A stretch of 64,000 bases of DNA from Gyrodactylus bullatarudis (GCA_012064415.1 SSNU01004331.1:392135-456134), one strand, 5' to 3'. Counted from the first letter of the stretch, positions 14,101 to 28,252 are shown. The notes: generated by a model from the letters alone, not told the origin. Program-made: numbers and translations.

Positions 14101-17100
14101 AGCTCGCATAGGCCAGGGTAGTTTAAGGTTATAGGATTAGTTTTTTTGAACACACAGTATAAATTTATCAGGAAGGGAGAGTTGAAATCTGGTCACAAGC
14201 TAACCAGTGATTGATTCTGGATAATAAAATTTTAGATGCCTGTCTAAAAAATAAATGGAATCATTGCTTCCCATTGTGTATCCAGAGTGAAAGAGAGAGA
14301 GTAAGAGAGGTATACAGAATGATGGTTAAAATTATTAAACTGTAATAATTAAAATCCTACCCCGTACAAAATGTAACGATATCTTTTAGTTTTTCCATTG
14401 AAATATGCCTCAATATTTTTTTTAAATGGCAATCAATTTTTTATTACAGCATTTCATGTCTAGAAAATAATAGCAAATTGTAACATACAAAATTTAATAG
14501 GAATATATCAAAAGCTATTCTCGATGAATTTGGGAATGGCCCTTGATATTTTAGAGACCACTAAATCTGAATTAAATTAATCGTGTGAAAGATTCTGGAA
14601 AATAACGTTTGGTTCCTCTCATACCTTGAAATCGACTCAAAATTTAAAAATATGAGAACATCACACAAGCTTAAAATTGAATAGGTTTCCGAATTTTTGA
14701 AAAAAATTAAATTTTGGTAAATATCATAAATTTCCAAATCCATCTACAGAATAACTGTGAATAGTGATGCAAAAGAAAGAATAACTTACCTCTATTGGAG
14801 TTTTCCTTAACCTGGCAGGAAGCGAAAGCTTTGGGTTTACTGCTAAAGTCTGGTTGATTCCCTATTGAAGAGGGGGAGTATGTCGATAGAGAGCTCGGTC
14901 GGGTATTAGAGGCATGTGAGGTAATCAGATCAGATGATTGTGTTCGTTCATGATGAATTTTGTTGGGCTTGTGTATAGGAACTGGTGGCGGCATTATATT
15001 ATTGTTACACGACATCTGACTGATCTGAAAAGATAAAAAAAGTAAACTCTTTTGAAGAAAATGTGTATTTCTTAAACATATTTTTTAAGGAAATGCAAAA
15101 TTCTATATTTTCCCCCAATAACAATGTTCCATGGTGTGAAAAACACATTTTTGGAAATCAAAATGTAAAACTTCCAAGTTCTGACAAAAATCCCATTGAA
15201 ATCCTCTTAATAATCCACTAATCTATATCTTTATGTTATAAAGACTCAATTTTTACAACAATGTAAAAATCCTAATTTTGTCACACCTCGTAGTAAAATT
15301 CATTGATATAAATTGTCATTTTCTATCAGGATTTTGTATAGGAGAACAAACTTGACAACGTATAGGTTTATAGGAAAAAATGAGGTTGAGGCTGGGAAAA
15401 ATTGAAAGAATAGGCTTTCTTGGATATTCATAGAAGACATGGTGAATGAAATTGTGTACTATTGACACATATCTTTGTCGATAACTCGAAGACGTTGTGA
15501 AATGTTGGAATTATCCTAAACTGAAGTAATAATTTCTATTTTGAGGAGTTAGCTTAGCTTAGATAATTCTGGAAAAATCAAATCAATCATTGGATACCGA
15601 TAGTGAGTGGGGATCCCTCTCTCAAGTTCTCCCTCTTCTTGTTAATATTAATGAGATAATGATGGGGGAAATGTACGTTGAAATAAAATTAGAAATGTTG
15701 AAGGAAAAAAGCATCCATCTGGGGAATTAATATTGGGTAGATGTTTTTTCGTTTGTTCAAGAAAATATTCTGAGTTTTTTCAAAAGTACAAACATGAGCT
15801 TAGAAAAAATACACTTGTACAACATGGGCGTTATACACTTTCGTTTCTGTGAGATTTTTATGGATGGTAAATATGTGTATTTATCTGGGAAAAGAAAACA
15901 GAACAATCATTTTTCATTGTATCCATCTTGAAGTGAGATTGTTTAGATCAGAGAAAACGGGGATACTACTAAAATTACCTAGTGTCATAGTTACTTTGAT
16001 TAATTGAGGTAAATTTGTTTAAGTAAAGTTATTGTTGAATTGATTTGTACGACTGAGAAAAGATGTCGAAAAAGCGTTTGGTAGAATCCAAATGTACAGC
16101 AAATTAATATTAAGTTGGGACACTAAATTATCTTTCTTATTTCTTGTTAATTCATCGAAGAGCATTGGCAAAAGGAGATCGGCCTATAGGTTTTTACAAA
16201 CTCATATATGAAAGAAAACCATTTTATTTATTCGTCCATATACAATTTTCAACAGAAACCTTCTATTCTACCTGCCAACATAAAGAACACCTGATGGTGT
16301 TTGATTACCAAGATGAAGGAATAAAGATTTTTATCAAAATGAAGATCACCACAAGGGATACTGGTTCTAAAGAGAGATCAAGACGTGATCATGACAATCT
16401 CAGGGAATATATGGAAAAAGGGTTTAAGACTAAAACTTTTTTCGATAGTACTTTCTCGAGAAAATTATCGATTTAATTCATCCATAAATAGGTTCTGAAT
16501 AGAGCTAGGTATTAGTTTCTTCTTCTTTTTCAAAACTTTTTAGTCATTTGGATATTGAGTTAAACCTGTATTCTTAAATAATGACAGGTTGTAAAACTAC
16601 AAACTACAAGTAAATAAATCAATAGAGTGAAAAAATAATTTTTTTCTTTGTTTATTTCTTTAGTTTTAGAGTTTTGTCTCTGCTTTTCTCTATAGAATTG
16701 AAAGTTTTACTCATATATAAAAAACTGACCAAAAGGATTTCTCACACGAATGCTGAATTAATCACTCAATGAGTGGAGAGGAGGATAACTACAAACAGCA
16801 ACCCCAACTTCTCTACGTTTCTCCAAAAGTGAAATGTCTCACTCTATATGTTTTCTCTGGAATCCTTATTGATTGACCTGGATAGTCCATAAAGTATTTA
16901 TTATTAGTGAGAGAAAAAAATAATGAAAACATGTCGGTTTAATTCTTTTTTAAATCACTCACTACAACTACTATAGAAAATGAATAAATTTAATCACTAA
17001 AAAATATAATGTAAAATTAAAACAATATGAGTCATCATTCTGGTATCTATTTTACTTTGGTCGCATTTCCATAGTGATAGAAAAAGAGAACGAGCACCAA

Positions 17101-20100
17101 TAGGTTTGAACGAAACTAAACACACTTTAAGACCTAATGTTTCCACTGGGTAAAAATTTTAAAGTGAAAAAGAATGATAAAAATTTAGATTTTTCGTTCA
17201 TTTTTTTGTTTGAAAATTTCGATAATTCAAAATCCCTCGGTTTTCCTGTCTAATTTTGATGCAGAAAGAGGTCTTTCAATCACCTTCTTCCCTCGAGACC
17301 ATTTTCCATGTAAAAAGTTTGATTTTTTTAAAATGCAGTAACGCATCAGTATTAACTTATTACTAGGGCGGTAACGTTGCGATTTTTCCCTCCATCTTCT
17401 ACTTGATAAGAAATATATTCTCACTGGATTAGGCTTTTTCATTTTTTAAGGTATTACTTGAATCATTTTCTAATATTTTTGTCTCTAGCCCTCTATACAA
17501 TAATTGTAATTGGATTGGCTGAGAGTTGAATGGTTAAAATGAGTTAATACTATTTTTATTGAAATCTAAGTTGAAGCGAGCCCAAATAATAATGACGAAA
17601 CGCGTGTTGAATATTATTTGAATCTCTTATGGGATTGATACTTGCTTGACCGAAGTCTAACATCTAGGACTTGTGAGAGGATCAAGTTTGATCTTAATGA
17701 ACATAGTAATAAAAGCTTATTTTAGTATGAGTAGAAAATGATTGGAGATGAGGGGAGATTAAAATAAAAAGCCTAAATCAATATATAAAGATATTTGACA
17801 ATAACATCAACAACACTAGGTAGGCAATAACGTATATATATGGCTGAGTGGGAGAAAATGGGGAATATTTCTATCAAGAATAATTATCCCAGAATAAAGT
17901 ATTTGTTATAGTTTATTGAAGAGTGAATAAAAATATATAGTGTATTGTATTTGAAACTTTGTTTGGGCGTTCCTGCGTGCGCTAACAAGATACAAATTAG
18001 AAATAACAACAGCTACAGGAGAAGGAGAGAGAGAGAGAGAGAGATTAAATGAGGAAACACCATGAAAATGGACGGATGAAGGAATTCTTGTTGATACAAG
18101 TAAATTGTCTGGAAAGGAGAAATTAGGAGGAAAGACACAGTATTCTGGGCATAAATACATACATAATTATGAGAGTTTATTAATAAAATTAGACTGAATA
18201 ATAATATTTTTATAAATGCATTCATTCTATCGTAGAGAATTATTATGGATAGTGTGTGTAGTCAGTTGAGGAAATCTAAACTAATGTTTCCTCTTGAAAA
18301 AAAAATACATTGCCAGAGTTATTTCTTAAATTCATTTCTATGTAGCTCAAATTAGTTCTCAGCCATCTGTCACAAAAGGGATCAATATTCATTAGGATTC
18401 TCATCTGTAAGGTGTTCACTCAAACAAGAGGATGAATGCAATTTTAAAAAAGGATATCGGATATTTGAAATTTTTAATAAAAAAAATATAGATTGGACAG
18501 TAGAGAATTCCTTCAATCATTATTTCCCTTCTCGGTTGACAAGATAAAAACAAAGAAATTCGAAGATCACATGAATTGTATCTTGTTTATATCGAAAGAT
18601 AGTTTATATAAAAATCTCCCATTCCATAATTACGAGTAATTGGGTAATCATCATCCAGAGTGTCAATTATAAACATTGGAAATTATTATTACAGTAATTG
18701 CAATGAATGTAGAAACTACTACCGGATTAGAAGAATTAATTGTGATATTGACAGTTTCAAATCTGTGGAAGTAATAAATACGTGATCATTGATCATGAAC
18801 AAGACACTGGACTGAGAAATTCAATGTGGATTGTTCACAGCCGTTTATTTCATCTTGGAATTCTCTTTAACTCATAACATGATATTTCTGATTGTTAGAT
18901 ATAAAGTTCAATCAATTCTTTTTTATCTGCAAAATATCGGTACTAATTACTCTTACTTGGGACACAAGAGAGAAGACACAAGAAACCTGTCAGAATCATA
19001 CGCTTTATTTATGATCCTTTTAATAAATAAATCATAGAGGTTCGTATTGCTTTCTCTCTTTAACCCATAAATAATGCTGTAATAATAATGATGATAGATC
19101 GGTGGAGGGGAGGGAGTAATGTTCATGTTCACAGAAATAGGTGGAAAACAATAAAAGAGTTGTAGTTTGTCCAGAAATCATTTTTTCTCAAATCAACTTT
19201 CCCATGAGGAAAACTGGGAATTCCTTTTTTTCTTTGCAGGGAAAAAATTGGTTGGGTAAACTAAAAGCTATTCTTTATGATCATCTTTTTCAAGTTCCCT
19301 TTGATCTTCTTTGATAAACACTTGAAAGAGCTTTTTCATAGCGAAAGTGAAATAGATAATCAAACGAAGAATAGAGTTGACCCCGAATTACAATTAAACT
19401 AAAAGGTATTCAACTATCATAGAGATACTCACAGCTTGGGATTGATAAGGTGATGTCGTCTGTTCGATTCGGGAGGAGGAATCTTGAGATCTGGCGGAAC
19501 TAGCCCGACTTCCGTTCCATGTTATAAAGACACGAAAGATACAACTATTTTTTTGTCCTAATTTTATCACATCGCCATGATTCAGGCGAGCCTGTACACT
19601 CGGATTTGGTAAGAGTTGGTTGTTGATATAGACCATATTCTTACTGGATGACTTGTAGCTACTGCACATGAGGCTGGCACCAGAAGGGGAGTTTGTATTG
19701 GGAATCTGCCACAAAACACAATGATATACTGCTAGGCCGGGATAACTTTTCTCCGGTAGACTTAGCATTATTAAATTGGGATTCGGTGACTTGCTTGCAT
19801 TGCCAATGAGAACCTTTTGATGAAAAATGTAAGGGATTCATTATATAGAATGAGTAAATGTCTGAAGTCATAACAACATGGAAAAAAGTTTTGTTTGTGA
19901 AGATTCTCTGCAATAGCTACAAATGAGAAAAACATACAATGCTAGGTTGGAGTTTAGAATATTTTCCTCTCTGAAATGTTTAAAATAATAAATAAATGTC
20001 TTTTTTTATATCGAATAAGTTCTAGAATTCATTGAAAATCGAGCGGTTTTTTGAAAAAAAAATATATTTTTAAACATTATGGCAAAGGAATTTTAACACA

Positions 20101-23100
20101 TGTGTTTCGAACTAATGCTTAAAATGCATAGCTCCATCGGGAGATGCTTTACAACAGAAGCCATCTAAAGGTTCGAGTGATGAAAAAAAAGTTTTAATTT
20201 AATTCCAAACTACATACATTATTTATTATTCGATGACATATGAAAATATAAACAACTAAACTGTCCATCATTGTTGGATTATTATTGAAAATCCCTTCTA
20301 TAGTTTTGTAGTACAGTGGGGTGATTATAATTTCTATATATATTTTTCTGAAGGAAATGAAAGCAATTTTCTACATCCCCCGAGAACTACTGCTATCAAC
20401 TTTTCCTGGCAAGTGGAAATTATTAATACAGTAATTTGTATTTTATTATTGCTGATGCGTCTTTTTTTTAATAAATATTTATGTATGTATTTTGAACATT
20501 TCCAAAATTGAGTTTCATACATGTAAATCCACACATACACAGTTTAAGCTTGCAAGAGATATTTCTCCATAATAATAATTATTATTTTTCGCATCAGGTG
20601 AACAGAGAAATAAACAAATAAAATATGCTTCTACCGAAATTTATAATACAAGAGTTTGCGAGAACTAAAGGGGCACATGTATATCTTTGAACCCATACTG
20701 GCTTTATTATGCCTTTTATTGATTTTAATAAATGAGCTACTGAATGGATTTGTAAAAAAACTGTTAGTATTTCAAGAAATCAAGATAATCTTGATAGAAA
20801 AGTAACCACATTGAAATGGATATAGAATGCAATAAGAAAAAAACTAAAGAATTCATTTTGAAGAACACTTTCTTTTTTTAATTAACAAGGATGAATATTT
20901 CTCCATGTTTCTTGTAAAAAAATTGGGATAGTAAGAGATCATCATATGATTATCTGGTTTTCAAGCAAGCATGATTTTCATTACTCTCCTCCAAGGAATC
21001 CTCTTACCTTATCACTGATTACTGATCAGATACGGGTTTCACTTCGAATGAAGAAAATAGGCTTCAACATCTAGAGGAACACACATGTCTCAACTAATGT
21101 AATCGAGTGGAGAAAACCTTTTCCAGTTCATATTAAAGTAAAAATAAACAGACATGGTTAGAGCTTCATTTGACAGCTAATTTAAATTCACAATGCAAAC
21201 AGACTGAGAAGAAGAGAGCGAAAGAATGCAATTTCATCAAGTGGATAAGCCTTGTTTGTGTGTGTGTGTATTGATCACGATTATTTCACATTTGCTTTTC
21301 TCTTTGGTCAGTCACTTTTTCCTCAAAAGACTTGAAAGGGAAATCTTAATTAACTCGTAGTTCACCTTTGGAGAATGATGAGGAAATTCCCTCTTTCTTG
21401 TCTCTTGAGTAAGTGTCATCGTCTCTCTCTATCTCTCGCTTGTAAATGAAATTGGAAATTTTTGAATTCATTAAAAGAATTAGAAGAAAAGACTCTTCTT
21501 GCCTTGAAGAGAGAGAAAGAGGGGAGGGACAAACTTTTTTCTCTACTTTATTTGAAGATGAATCCAATTAGTATTACAGTTGAATATATAAATAAAAGAG
21601 ATATATATCGATAACCTATTACTTATTAGTTAGTGCCATTTAAATTACTTACAAACTACTAACTACTACAGGATTATCGTTATCATTAGGAATTGATAGT
21701 GATTGAGTGCACTCTCTTATCGAATTGTCTCTCTTTATTTCATTAACTTTGTATAAACATTTCCCTGGATTGCAAATAATGAAGATAGTTCAAATAAAGA
21801 TACTATCGGGAGGAAATAAAACCACTAAATGCGAATTTTACCCATGTTAGGGGTTAGTTTAATTCTACACAGGAGAAGAGATTATTGGCTAAAAATTCAG
21901 GTGATGTATGATTGAAAGAAATATTCCTTAATAAACCTATAAAAACTTAATCTATGGAATGTGTTCCATAGAATTATTCATATGATCTTCAGGTACCGTG
22001 TGAGCTTTTTCAATTTTCTCTCCAGTGTTGCTATTTATTGAAGAGCTTTGGTTTTTTATTATTTTATCTAAAACATTCTTAACTTATACTCAAGGGTGAG
22101 GCTAGATTAAGACAGACACTCATTGTTGGGCTTGAATTTTTCCTATCAGGATTGAGGCTGAGAAGAAAAACATGGAATAACTGTGAATTTATTATGGAAC
22201 CACATGGATTTTTGCCGAATAACTTGAAAACAAATGAATATAAACCAAAAAAGTAATTAGAAAAAGTTGTACAGAATTTAATTTTGAGTCGAATGATGAA
22301 TTCTATACTGCCTCAAGGTTAAAGACAAAACAATACAAGGGCCTCGATCAGAATTTTAGTTCAGGTCAAATAGCTCGAAAAATTTTATAATTGAAATTCC
22401 AACCAAAACTCAACATGCTTTACAAGATGTGTTTGGTTTTAGTCACCCGGAAATTTTTTTTGTAATGTTTCATACATTTTTTAAAAAGTATTGCCTCTGT
22501 CATTATGATAATTGATATTTTTATGCTATGGAATTGTACAGGATAAATTCTCGTAAAATTGTCATTTGCTTCAAGGGAAATTATAATTTGAAAAATAGAT
22601 GGACATTTCTTTGGAATTTTGATCTGGCGTCGAATTTGATTCAACCTATCAATTTGACTTTTTGGTGTAAAATTAAGAAGTTTTTCTCGAGTTGTTTTAG
22701 GATCATAATTAGAATATTGGCAACAAGTTATTGCTACAGTTAAACTTTCACATGGACACAATTTGGCGCTAGGTTGAAATTCAAAACATCTTATTATTAT
22801 TCTCCTAAAGACAAAAAGGGAATTTTTTGGTCCCTCGTCACCAAAAACCACTCCAAACCTAAATTAAGTACAAATATATAATTAATCAAAAATATATGAC
22901 AAAAAGTGTTTCAACCAACCAACTTTATTCGGTATAATACCAAAAATGAAAGGGTTTTTTTCATTGAAAACTTTACGTAAGATAACCGAGCATTCATATA
23001 CAAAAGACAATAGATCCCAAGTACAATTTCTGATAAAGAGTGAGGGATAGAGGGATTTTTACAGTATTTGCTACCTGTATTCTTCGTTTTAATAAAAAAA

Positions 23101-26100
23101 TAACTGGGAAAATACACGACAGAAAATCAATGTCCACTTGCATAAAACAGTGCCCAGAGTGTATGTGCACGTAAAAAGGAGAAAGAGATACAAGAAAGAG
23201 TATTGGAAAGGTAGGTAAAAACCAAAATAGACGTACGCGCACAAAAACACTGTGCTATGAAACAAAAGCAATGTTTTTTTCATTCTGTTAACCTAGGAAA
23301 AAGAAGAAAATAAAGAGATTATATATATTTATTACAAGTGAAGCATGTTTTTCCTGTGCCAGATTCGCCAGGCAGGCACAAAGTAAAAGGGGATAAATAA
23401 CTTGACTACTACTACTAGTGTGTTACACAGTTTTAGGCAAAATCATTACAAACATTATTTCTGGTCAAGAGGCATTAGAATAAGCCATGAAAAGGTTTTA
23501 TAGTCCCTGGTGGAGAGCAAAAGTTTTGATAAAAAAGTGACATTAAAAGAAGGAGATTACAGGGAATAAATGAATTCCTTTCAGACAAGGAATCTAACAC
23601 AATACCTGTTCATATCAAGAAAATTTTCGAGCAATTTCGTGTGATCTATAGATTAATACATTTTATAATTCGTATTTGATTTTGAAGACCGGCATAGAAC
23701 TTTTACATGTTTACTGATGAAATTTAAAGAGATATTAGAATACTGAAATTGTTTCCTACTCATCTAGATTGCATTCTCGTTGTGCAATGAAAATAGGCTT
23801 AAACTATGTTGTATTTTCAAGTCAAAATGTATTCTAAAAGAAGAAAGTTTAGGGAAACCCTTCTTTTTTATGACATTCCATTGCACAATCAGAATGGAAA
23901 TGAAAAAGAAAAGATTAAATTTAATTCAAGGAAGCATAGCGAGAGAGAGAGAGAGAAAGAGAGTATCTCTATTACCTCCTTATAGTACTGTATGACTGTG
24001 TTTGTGATTAAAAATCAATATTCCTCTCTCTCTATTCATACAACACAAAAGTATAAAGATGGTAGTCGTATTAGAGTTAGTTGGGGAAACCAACTTTTCA
24101 TATGTCGCATCAAAGTTTAACTCTCTTTCTTTCTGTGTTGTTTTTATTTCAATTTGTCTATAGCCAGCTATAGAGGAGAGGAAAAGGGAGGTTATCCTTG
24201 GCGGACACAGGGATGGAAATTCCATGCAATGCTATTTCTTACCCTGACACGAGAGGGAAATATCCAAAAAAAGGGGAGCGTGTGTATATATCATTAATGC
24301 CTACTTTCTATTTTTTTCTCTGCAAGGAAGAAATGTTGGCTGAGTCATCCTCTGAGACAATTTCTAAAATACAATGACAATACAGTTCTTAGTAGGTGTA
24401 TATTGATGGATGTATTAAATGCATTAACATTTCCTTTCCTTTGATAACTCTGGGAGTTCGTATATACAGGAGATTCCCGGGGTCTGTGAGTTTGCCCCAT
24501 GTCCCTTGATTGAAATAAAAACATGTCTTCATCTATATAACTAAAAAACTATATACACACTTCTTTTTCGAGTTTTTTCTGACACTCAAAATCTTGAGGT
24601 AAAATGACAATTCTTGAGTACGCGCCGAAATTATTTCAATAATAAAGATAAATAAATTAAGATTTTGAAGTTTTTTCGGCATTTCAAATTAAAATAGGGT
24701 TTAAAGTAAAAACTGAGTCTTTTCTTCCATGTTGGGTATGAAACATTGTTGGGGGGAAATAAATTTCTTTCTTATCCTACCTAAATACCTAAAGCAGAAG
24801 GAAAATAATCCTGGCTCGTTATTACTTCCAAAGTCATAATGATTTAGAGTGAGAGAGAGAGTGGTAGATAGAACTTGCTATCAGAACACAATCCAAGTAA
24901 ATAGAGATTGTTTAACTACATTTAAATACATATGCCATATTGTAGAACCAAGGAGTATGTATGGTTATGCAGCAAGAAGGAATGCCACTTAACCTGGAAA
25001 AGGTAAAGTTATGTTCACAATAAAATGAATGCCGCAATATGTAGTGTGAAATGAGAAGAATGGTCACTGATGCTAAGGAAATAAAGATGGGGAGGGGGTT
25101 GAATAGAGAGGAAAGTAACAACTTGGTTAATAAATTGGATAATGTTATTTGTTTGGATAGTTTATGAAATTGTTTAACCCCAATATACAAAAAATATATC
25201 TTCTCTCTCTCTCTCTCTGTTTGGGTTTTATTTTACAACTAAAGAGAGAGAGAGAGAGTATTAAAATCAAAATAATATTCTCCCCTAAATACACACACAT
25301 TGTATTTTATACAGTAATATTATTTGTTTTATGGTCATATAAATCCAGGTTTATTTCCACAGATTTTAACCTGGGATAAATACAAGGAATTATTATTCTC
25401 TCTCCGTGTATTTTATTGAGTTTAACAAACTTCTGAGACTAAGAGGGAATTCTGTTTTTTCATTCGGAGAAAGACTACTGCAGTGTGAAAGTGGATGTGT
25501 GGTTAGGGGATGAGAAAAGGAAGCTTTGAACAGTGTAGAGGAAAAGAGAACATGAAAGTCAGATTACTTATAAGTGAACGACCTACATGTTAGGTTTTAA
25601 CTTGTAAGGGAAAATTTGGATTTTTTCTACCCTATAGTACTTTTACATGATTTGATTATAATAATTATCAATTAGTAAGTTAATCATCTTGCATTTTGTT
25701 ATCTGTTAGACTTTTCCAACAACGTTTCACTCATGAATTTGATACTCAAACATCTCAAATGTAGTTTTTGTGATTAGGATGGCAAGTGAGGGAAAATTGA
25801 ATTAATAAAAACATCAAAGCGTCCAAGAAAAAGAGTTCATCAATGAGAAATTAGAGAATCTGGGGAAAACTAATTCTCAGACTACCCAAATAAATTATAC
25901 AAACTTATTAAGAGGATGAAATTTGTTTTTTTATGGGGATTTGAAATAAATTATGATAGGAAAGAAGCAGTATTAAATTTTGCATCCTAGATGGAGGAAT
26001 AGGGAGTTTTTTTAACAACAACAACAAGAGCTACTCTATCCCAAGTTTTTATTCTCTCTCCCCCAAAGTAAATCACACATACAAGAATATCTCCTCCCAT

Positions 26101-28101
26101 CTTGCACTACATGCAAATAAATTTTTGAGACAATCTCCTGGATGTCTAAGCAAAATGTTATACAACCAATGTCTAGAGTTTACAGAGAGCTTAACGCCAT
26201 GTCATCTTGGAGAGAAGTGAAATCTTAAGAAAGCAATGAAAAATTTTACAAATTAATTCGACAGATATTCTAGGTAATTTATGCATAGTAAATTTCAAGT
26301 GGATCTTTTGTATGTATGAAGAACAAAATTGAAGATACTAACTAACTGAAGGAATATGCAGTTGGATTTGAGAATATCGAAAAACCAACAAGAGAAGTAG
26401 AAATTTAAAACTTGAAAAAGTGCAAACAAGATAAAGAAAGCTGATACACAAACACACTAAATTGAAGTAGAGTAGTATTCTATCGAAGAAGATGCTGATA
26501 ACCAAATATTTTAATAACTTTTCTTTTACGTGTTCCTTTATGTGTATGTGTGAAGGTTATGTAAGAGAGAGAGAGAGAGAATATTGATTCACAATCAGGA
26601 GGAAAACGGAGAACTTCATGGTAACCGGAGAGTGATGGCTTGACTCTGATTCCCTCTAACTATTTATTTTTTTGTACAGAGACTTTATAATTTTTATTTC
26701 TGGAGGAATTTAATTTTTAATAAGAACTGAGACAAGGTGCTTGAGAGAAAACAATGATGGGTTAGGCGGCAGGTGGATTATTGATTCTCAGACTATTCTT
26801 CCAATACACGAAACGATATATACAAAATTGAAGGGAAAAATACTCACTAATCCAAAATTAACTGGCAAAAATATAGGCATACGATTGGGCTTTTCGTGTC
26901 CATTAACATCGATTTCAATGAGAAAGTTTTTTACATCTTGAAGGTTATTGTTATTAGTACTGGAGGAAATGCTATCACTTGGTGTAAGACTAGAGACCCT
27001 CTTTGGGACTGGCAAATGATCCTCAGAGCGTCCTGATATTTCCATTTGCTGGGAGATTTGACAGATGGAACTCTTTGGTCGAATCTATCGTTGAATTGGG
27101 GAAAAATGAAATTTCCATTGATATAAGGGAAAAATGGATAAATTTCTTACGTCAATGTTGATAGAGGCACTTTTATTGCTTCTGACACTATTCATTAGAA
27201 ATTTAATCAGACAAATATTCTCGGATAGGACTTCTTCACGATAATCATTTTGGTTCTTCACTCTCATAACCAGACAGTATTCACTGGGGTTGGCATTTGG
27301 AAGATTGTATTTTTCAAGAGACTTCTTGATAATGGTTTGGATTGAGTCATTAACTGAAATAAGAATAGTTTTGTAGGGAATATCAGGATTGAGTTTATTT
27401 CCATAAATCTTTATAGCTCCAGTATTCTCTGGGCCGCCACTATCTTGTACCATTTGTTGGAATTTATTTTGAAAATCTTTCTCCAATTTCTTGTGAAGCT
27501 TTTCATCTGTACATTGACGATTTGAATTGGTTTTCTCCATTTCTGAACTCTCAAGTATATATTCCGGAATATTGGCTTTGACGCAATCATTTTTAGTTAT
27601 TTCCTTACGAAGTGACCATCGACGTTTGAGAAATTCTATATTCTTCTCCGACTTTTTAGACTTTCCATCGAATTTTAACAAGAATTTTGCCTCATGAGCA
27701 CTGTTCATGGAACTGAGCTGGACTATGAGAGGAAATTCGTCGTTTTTAAGCTTTCGTTCCTTGTTTTCTAGAAAAATAATGGAAACTAAAATTTACTCAA
27801 ACTCTCATAAATCCGGAATGAATCATAGTTTGGGTTTTCACTGAGAGGAAAAAACTTTGACACAAGACTTTTTGTAACATCTAAAGTCGTGTCTTTACTA
27901 GAGATTCGAAGGCATTTTGTCTGTAGTTTATTGTCAGTTGTCAAAAAGAAAAACTTCATTACTCCAGAAAACTCCAAACTCTAAAACATTATATTCCTAA
28001 GAACTAACTTCATTCGGCAGAGAGATCTCGAAAAGATCCATGCGCAATGCATTCCAATCTTTGATCTGTTTAGTAAGGATTTCTCTGTCACTATTTTTCA
28101 T
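8175..28101 (-). CDS. AFDN: afadin / canoe, cell-junction scaffold
   Basis: About sixteen exons on the minus strand: 28009-28101, 27797-27980, 27151-27767, 26848-27084, 19433-19813, 14790-15024, 13350-13381 (tentative), 12901-13287, 12032-12268, 11360-11968, 10907-11236, 10087-10353, 9699-10025, 9301-9633, 9029-9235 and 8175-8702. The chain stays in frame for about 1,667 residues. Domains in order: first Ras-association domain (DWNALRMDLFEI onward, about residues 20-125); second RA domain (IKIYGNKLNPDIPYKTILIS, about 210-298); FHA domain (about 350-455, YHCVLW); DIL domain (about 600-1000); LNLPFLLPDDSY; PDZ domain (about 1290-1385, SSLGLTILAAK, GDRLLMVNGEPITGL). Afadin links nectins, Rap/Ras GTPases and actin at adherens junctions. 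The first two introns are 28 and 29 nt, yet later ones reach 4.4 and 7.0 kb. Only about 280 residues follow the PDZ. The last exon carries a good GTAAGT donor before its stop, so the C-terminus is provisional. Confidence 0.92.
13382..14789. other. afadin intron, no gene seen
   Basis: About 1.4 kb between the tentative 32-nt exon and exon 14790-15024. It contains a GA microsatellite at about 13540-13556 and a plus-strand open frame of 83 codons (13487-13738) without family similarity. The intron start depends on the weakly supported microexon at 13350-13381. Confidence 0.5.
15025..19432. other. 4.4-kb afadin intron
   Basis: The intron lies between the FHA exon and the following low-complexity exon. 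It contains a GA tract at 18024-18044 and scattered short open frames (for example 16144-16476 plus strand, 17227-17442 minus strand) with no recognised similarity and no convincing splice context. Regulatory content is likely but nothing specific can be shown. Confidence 0.55.
22420..22854 (-). CDS. nested open frame of unknown function in afadin intron
   Basis: A minus-strand frame stays open for about 145 codons, which is unlikely by chance at this AT content. It is preceded by a good splice acceptor (ACTTAATTTAG, near 22861), not by an ATG, so it looks like a last or internal exon. The composition is protein-like: a Cys-rich piece (SAKLCPCESLTVAITCCQ) followed by a basic segment (RLNQIRRQIKIPKKC). 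No family was recognised. It could be an alternative terminal exon of afadin, an exon of a nested gene, or a decayed mobile-element fragment. No partner exon with matching phase was identified. Confidence 0.3.
   Translation of the reverse strand, partial: GVVFGDEGPKNSLFVFRRIIIRCFEFQPSAKLCPCESLTVAITCCQYSNYDPKTTREKLLNFTPKSQIDRLNQIRRQIKIPKKCPSIFQIIISLEANDNFTRIYPVQFHSIKISIIIMTEAILFKKCMKHYKKNFRVTKTKHIL
25202..25258. repeat. CT tract and GA tract forming a hairpin
   Basis: A CT run of about 17 nt (25202-25218) and a GA run of about 16 nt (25243-25258) are separated by about 24 nt. They are reverse complements, so transcribed RNA or single-stranded DNA could fold into a long perfect stem. Confidence 0.7.
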
Positions 28102-28252
28102 GTCTATGAAAAATCCAGTTTGCTATCTCATTTCATAAGTTTAAAAAAGTCTTTAATTTAGCGATAAAGATATTAATACAATAAAACAAAATAACGTATT
28201 AACCTACTATCTCTTGTTTCTACTATCTGGTATTTTGATTGCGTTGGCAAAA
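28102..28252. promoter_or_regulatory. bidirectional promoter region afadin/GPAA1
   Basis: The divergent start codons of afadin (28101) and GPAA1 (28253) are 151 bp apart. The segment is AT-rich, and no specific element could be defined. Confidence 0.5.

Larger units (their letters stand above)
19814..26847. other. 7.0-kb afadin intron
   Basis: The largest intron in the window, lying between the exon after the second RA domain and the FHA exon. It holds several GA tracts (23939-23955, 25202-25258 as an inverted CT/GA pair, 26564-26580), an AAT/ATT palindrome near 20570-20587, and one minus-strand open frame of about 145 codons at 22420-22854, annotated separately. The rest shows nothing recognisable. 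Confidence 0.6.

Noticed and set aside
16144..16476. 110-codon plus-strand frame in the 4.4-kb afadin intron
   Set aside because: It starts with TTG rather than ATG, no splice structure is evident, and its composition resembles translated AT-rich DNA. It could be an old mobile-element fragment, but there is no positive evidence.
17227..17442. 71-codon minus-strand frame as a possible extra afadin exon
   Set aside because: No acceptor/donor pair keeps the phase between the flanking phase-0 exons, and it has no counterpart in known afadin proteins.
20170..20190. GGTTCGAGT, similar to a tRNA B box
   Set aside because: The remaining bases do not match the B box, and no A box or cloverleaf can be formed around it. 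No tRNA gene was found in the window.
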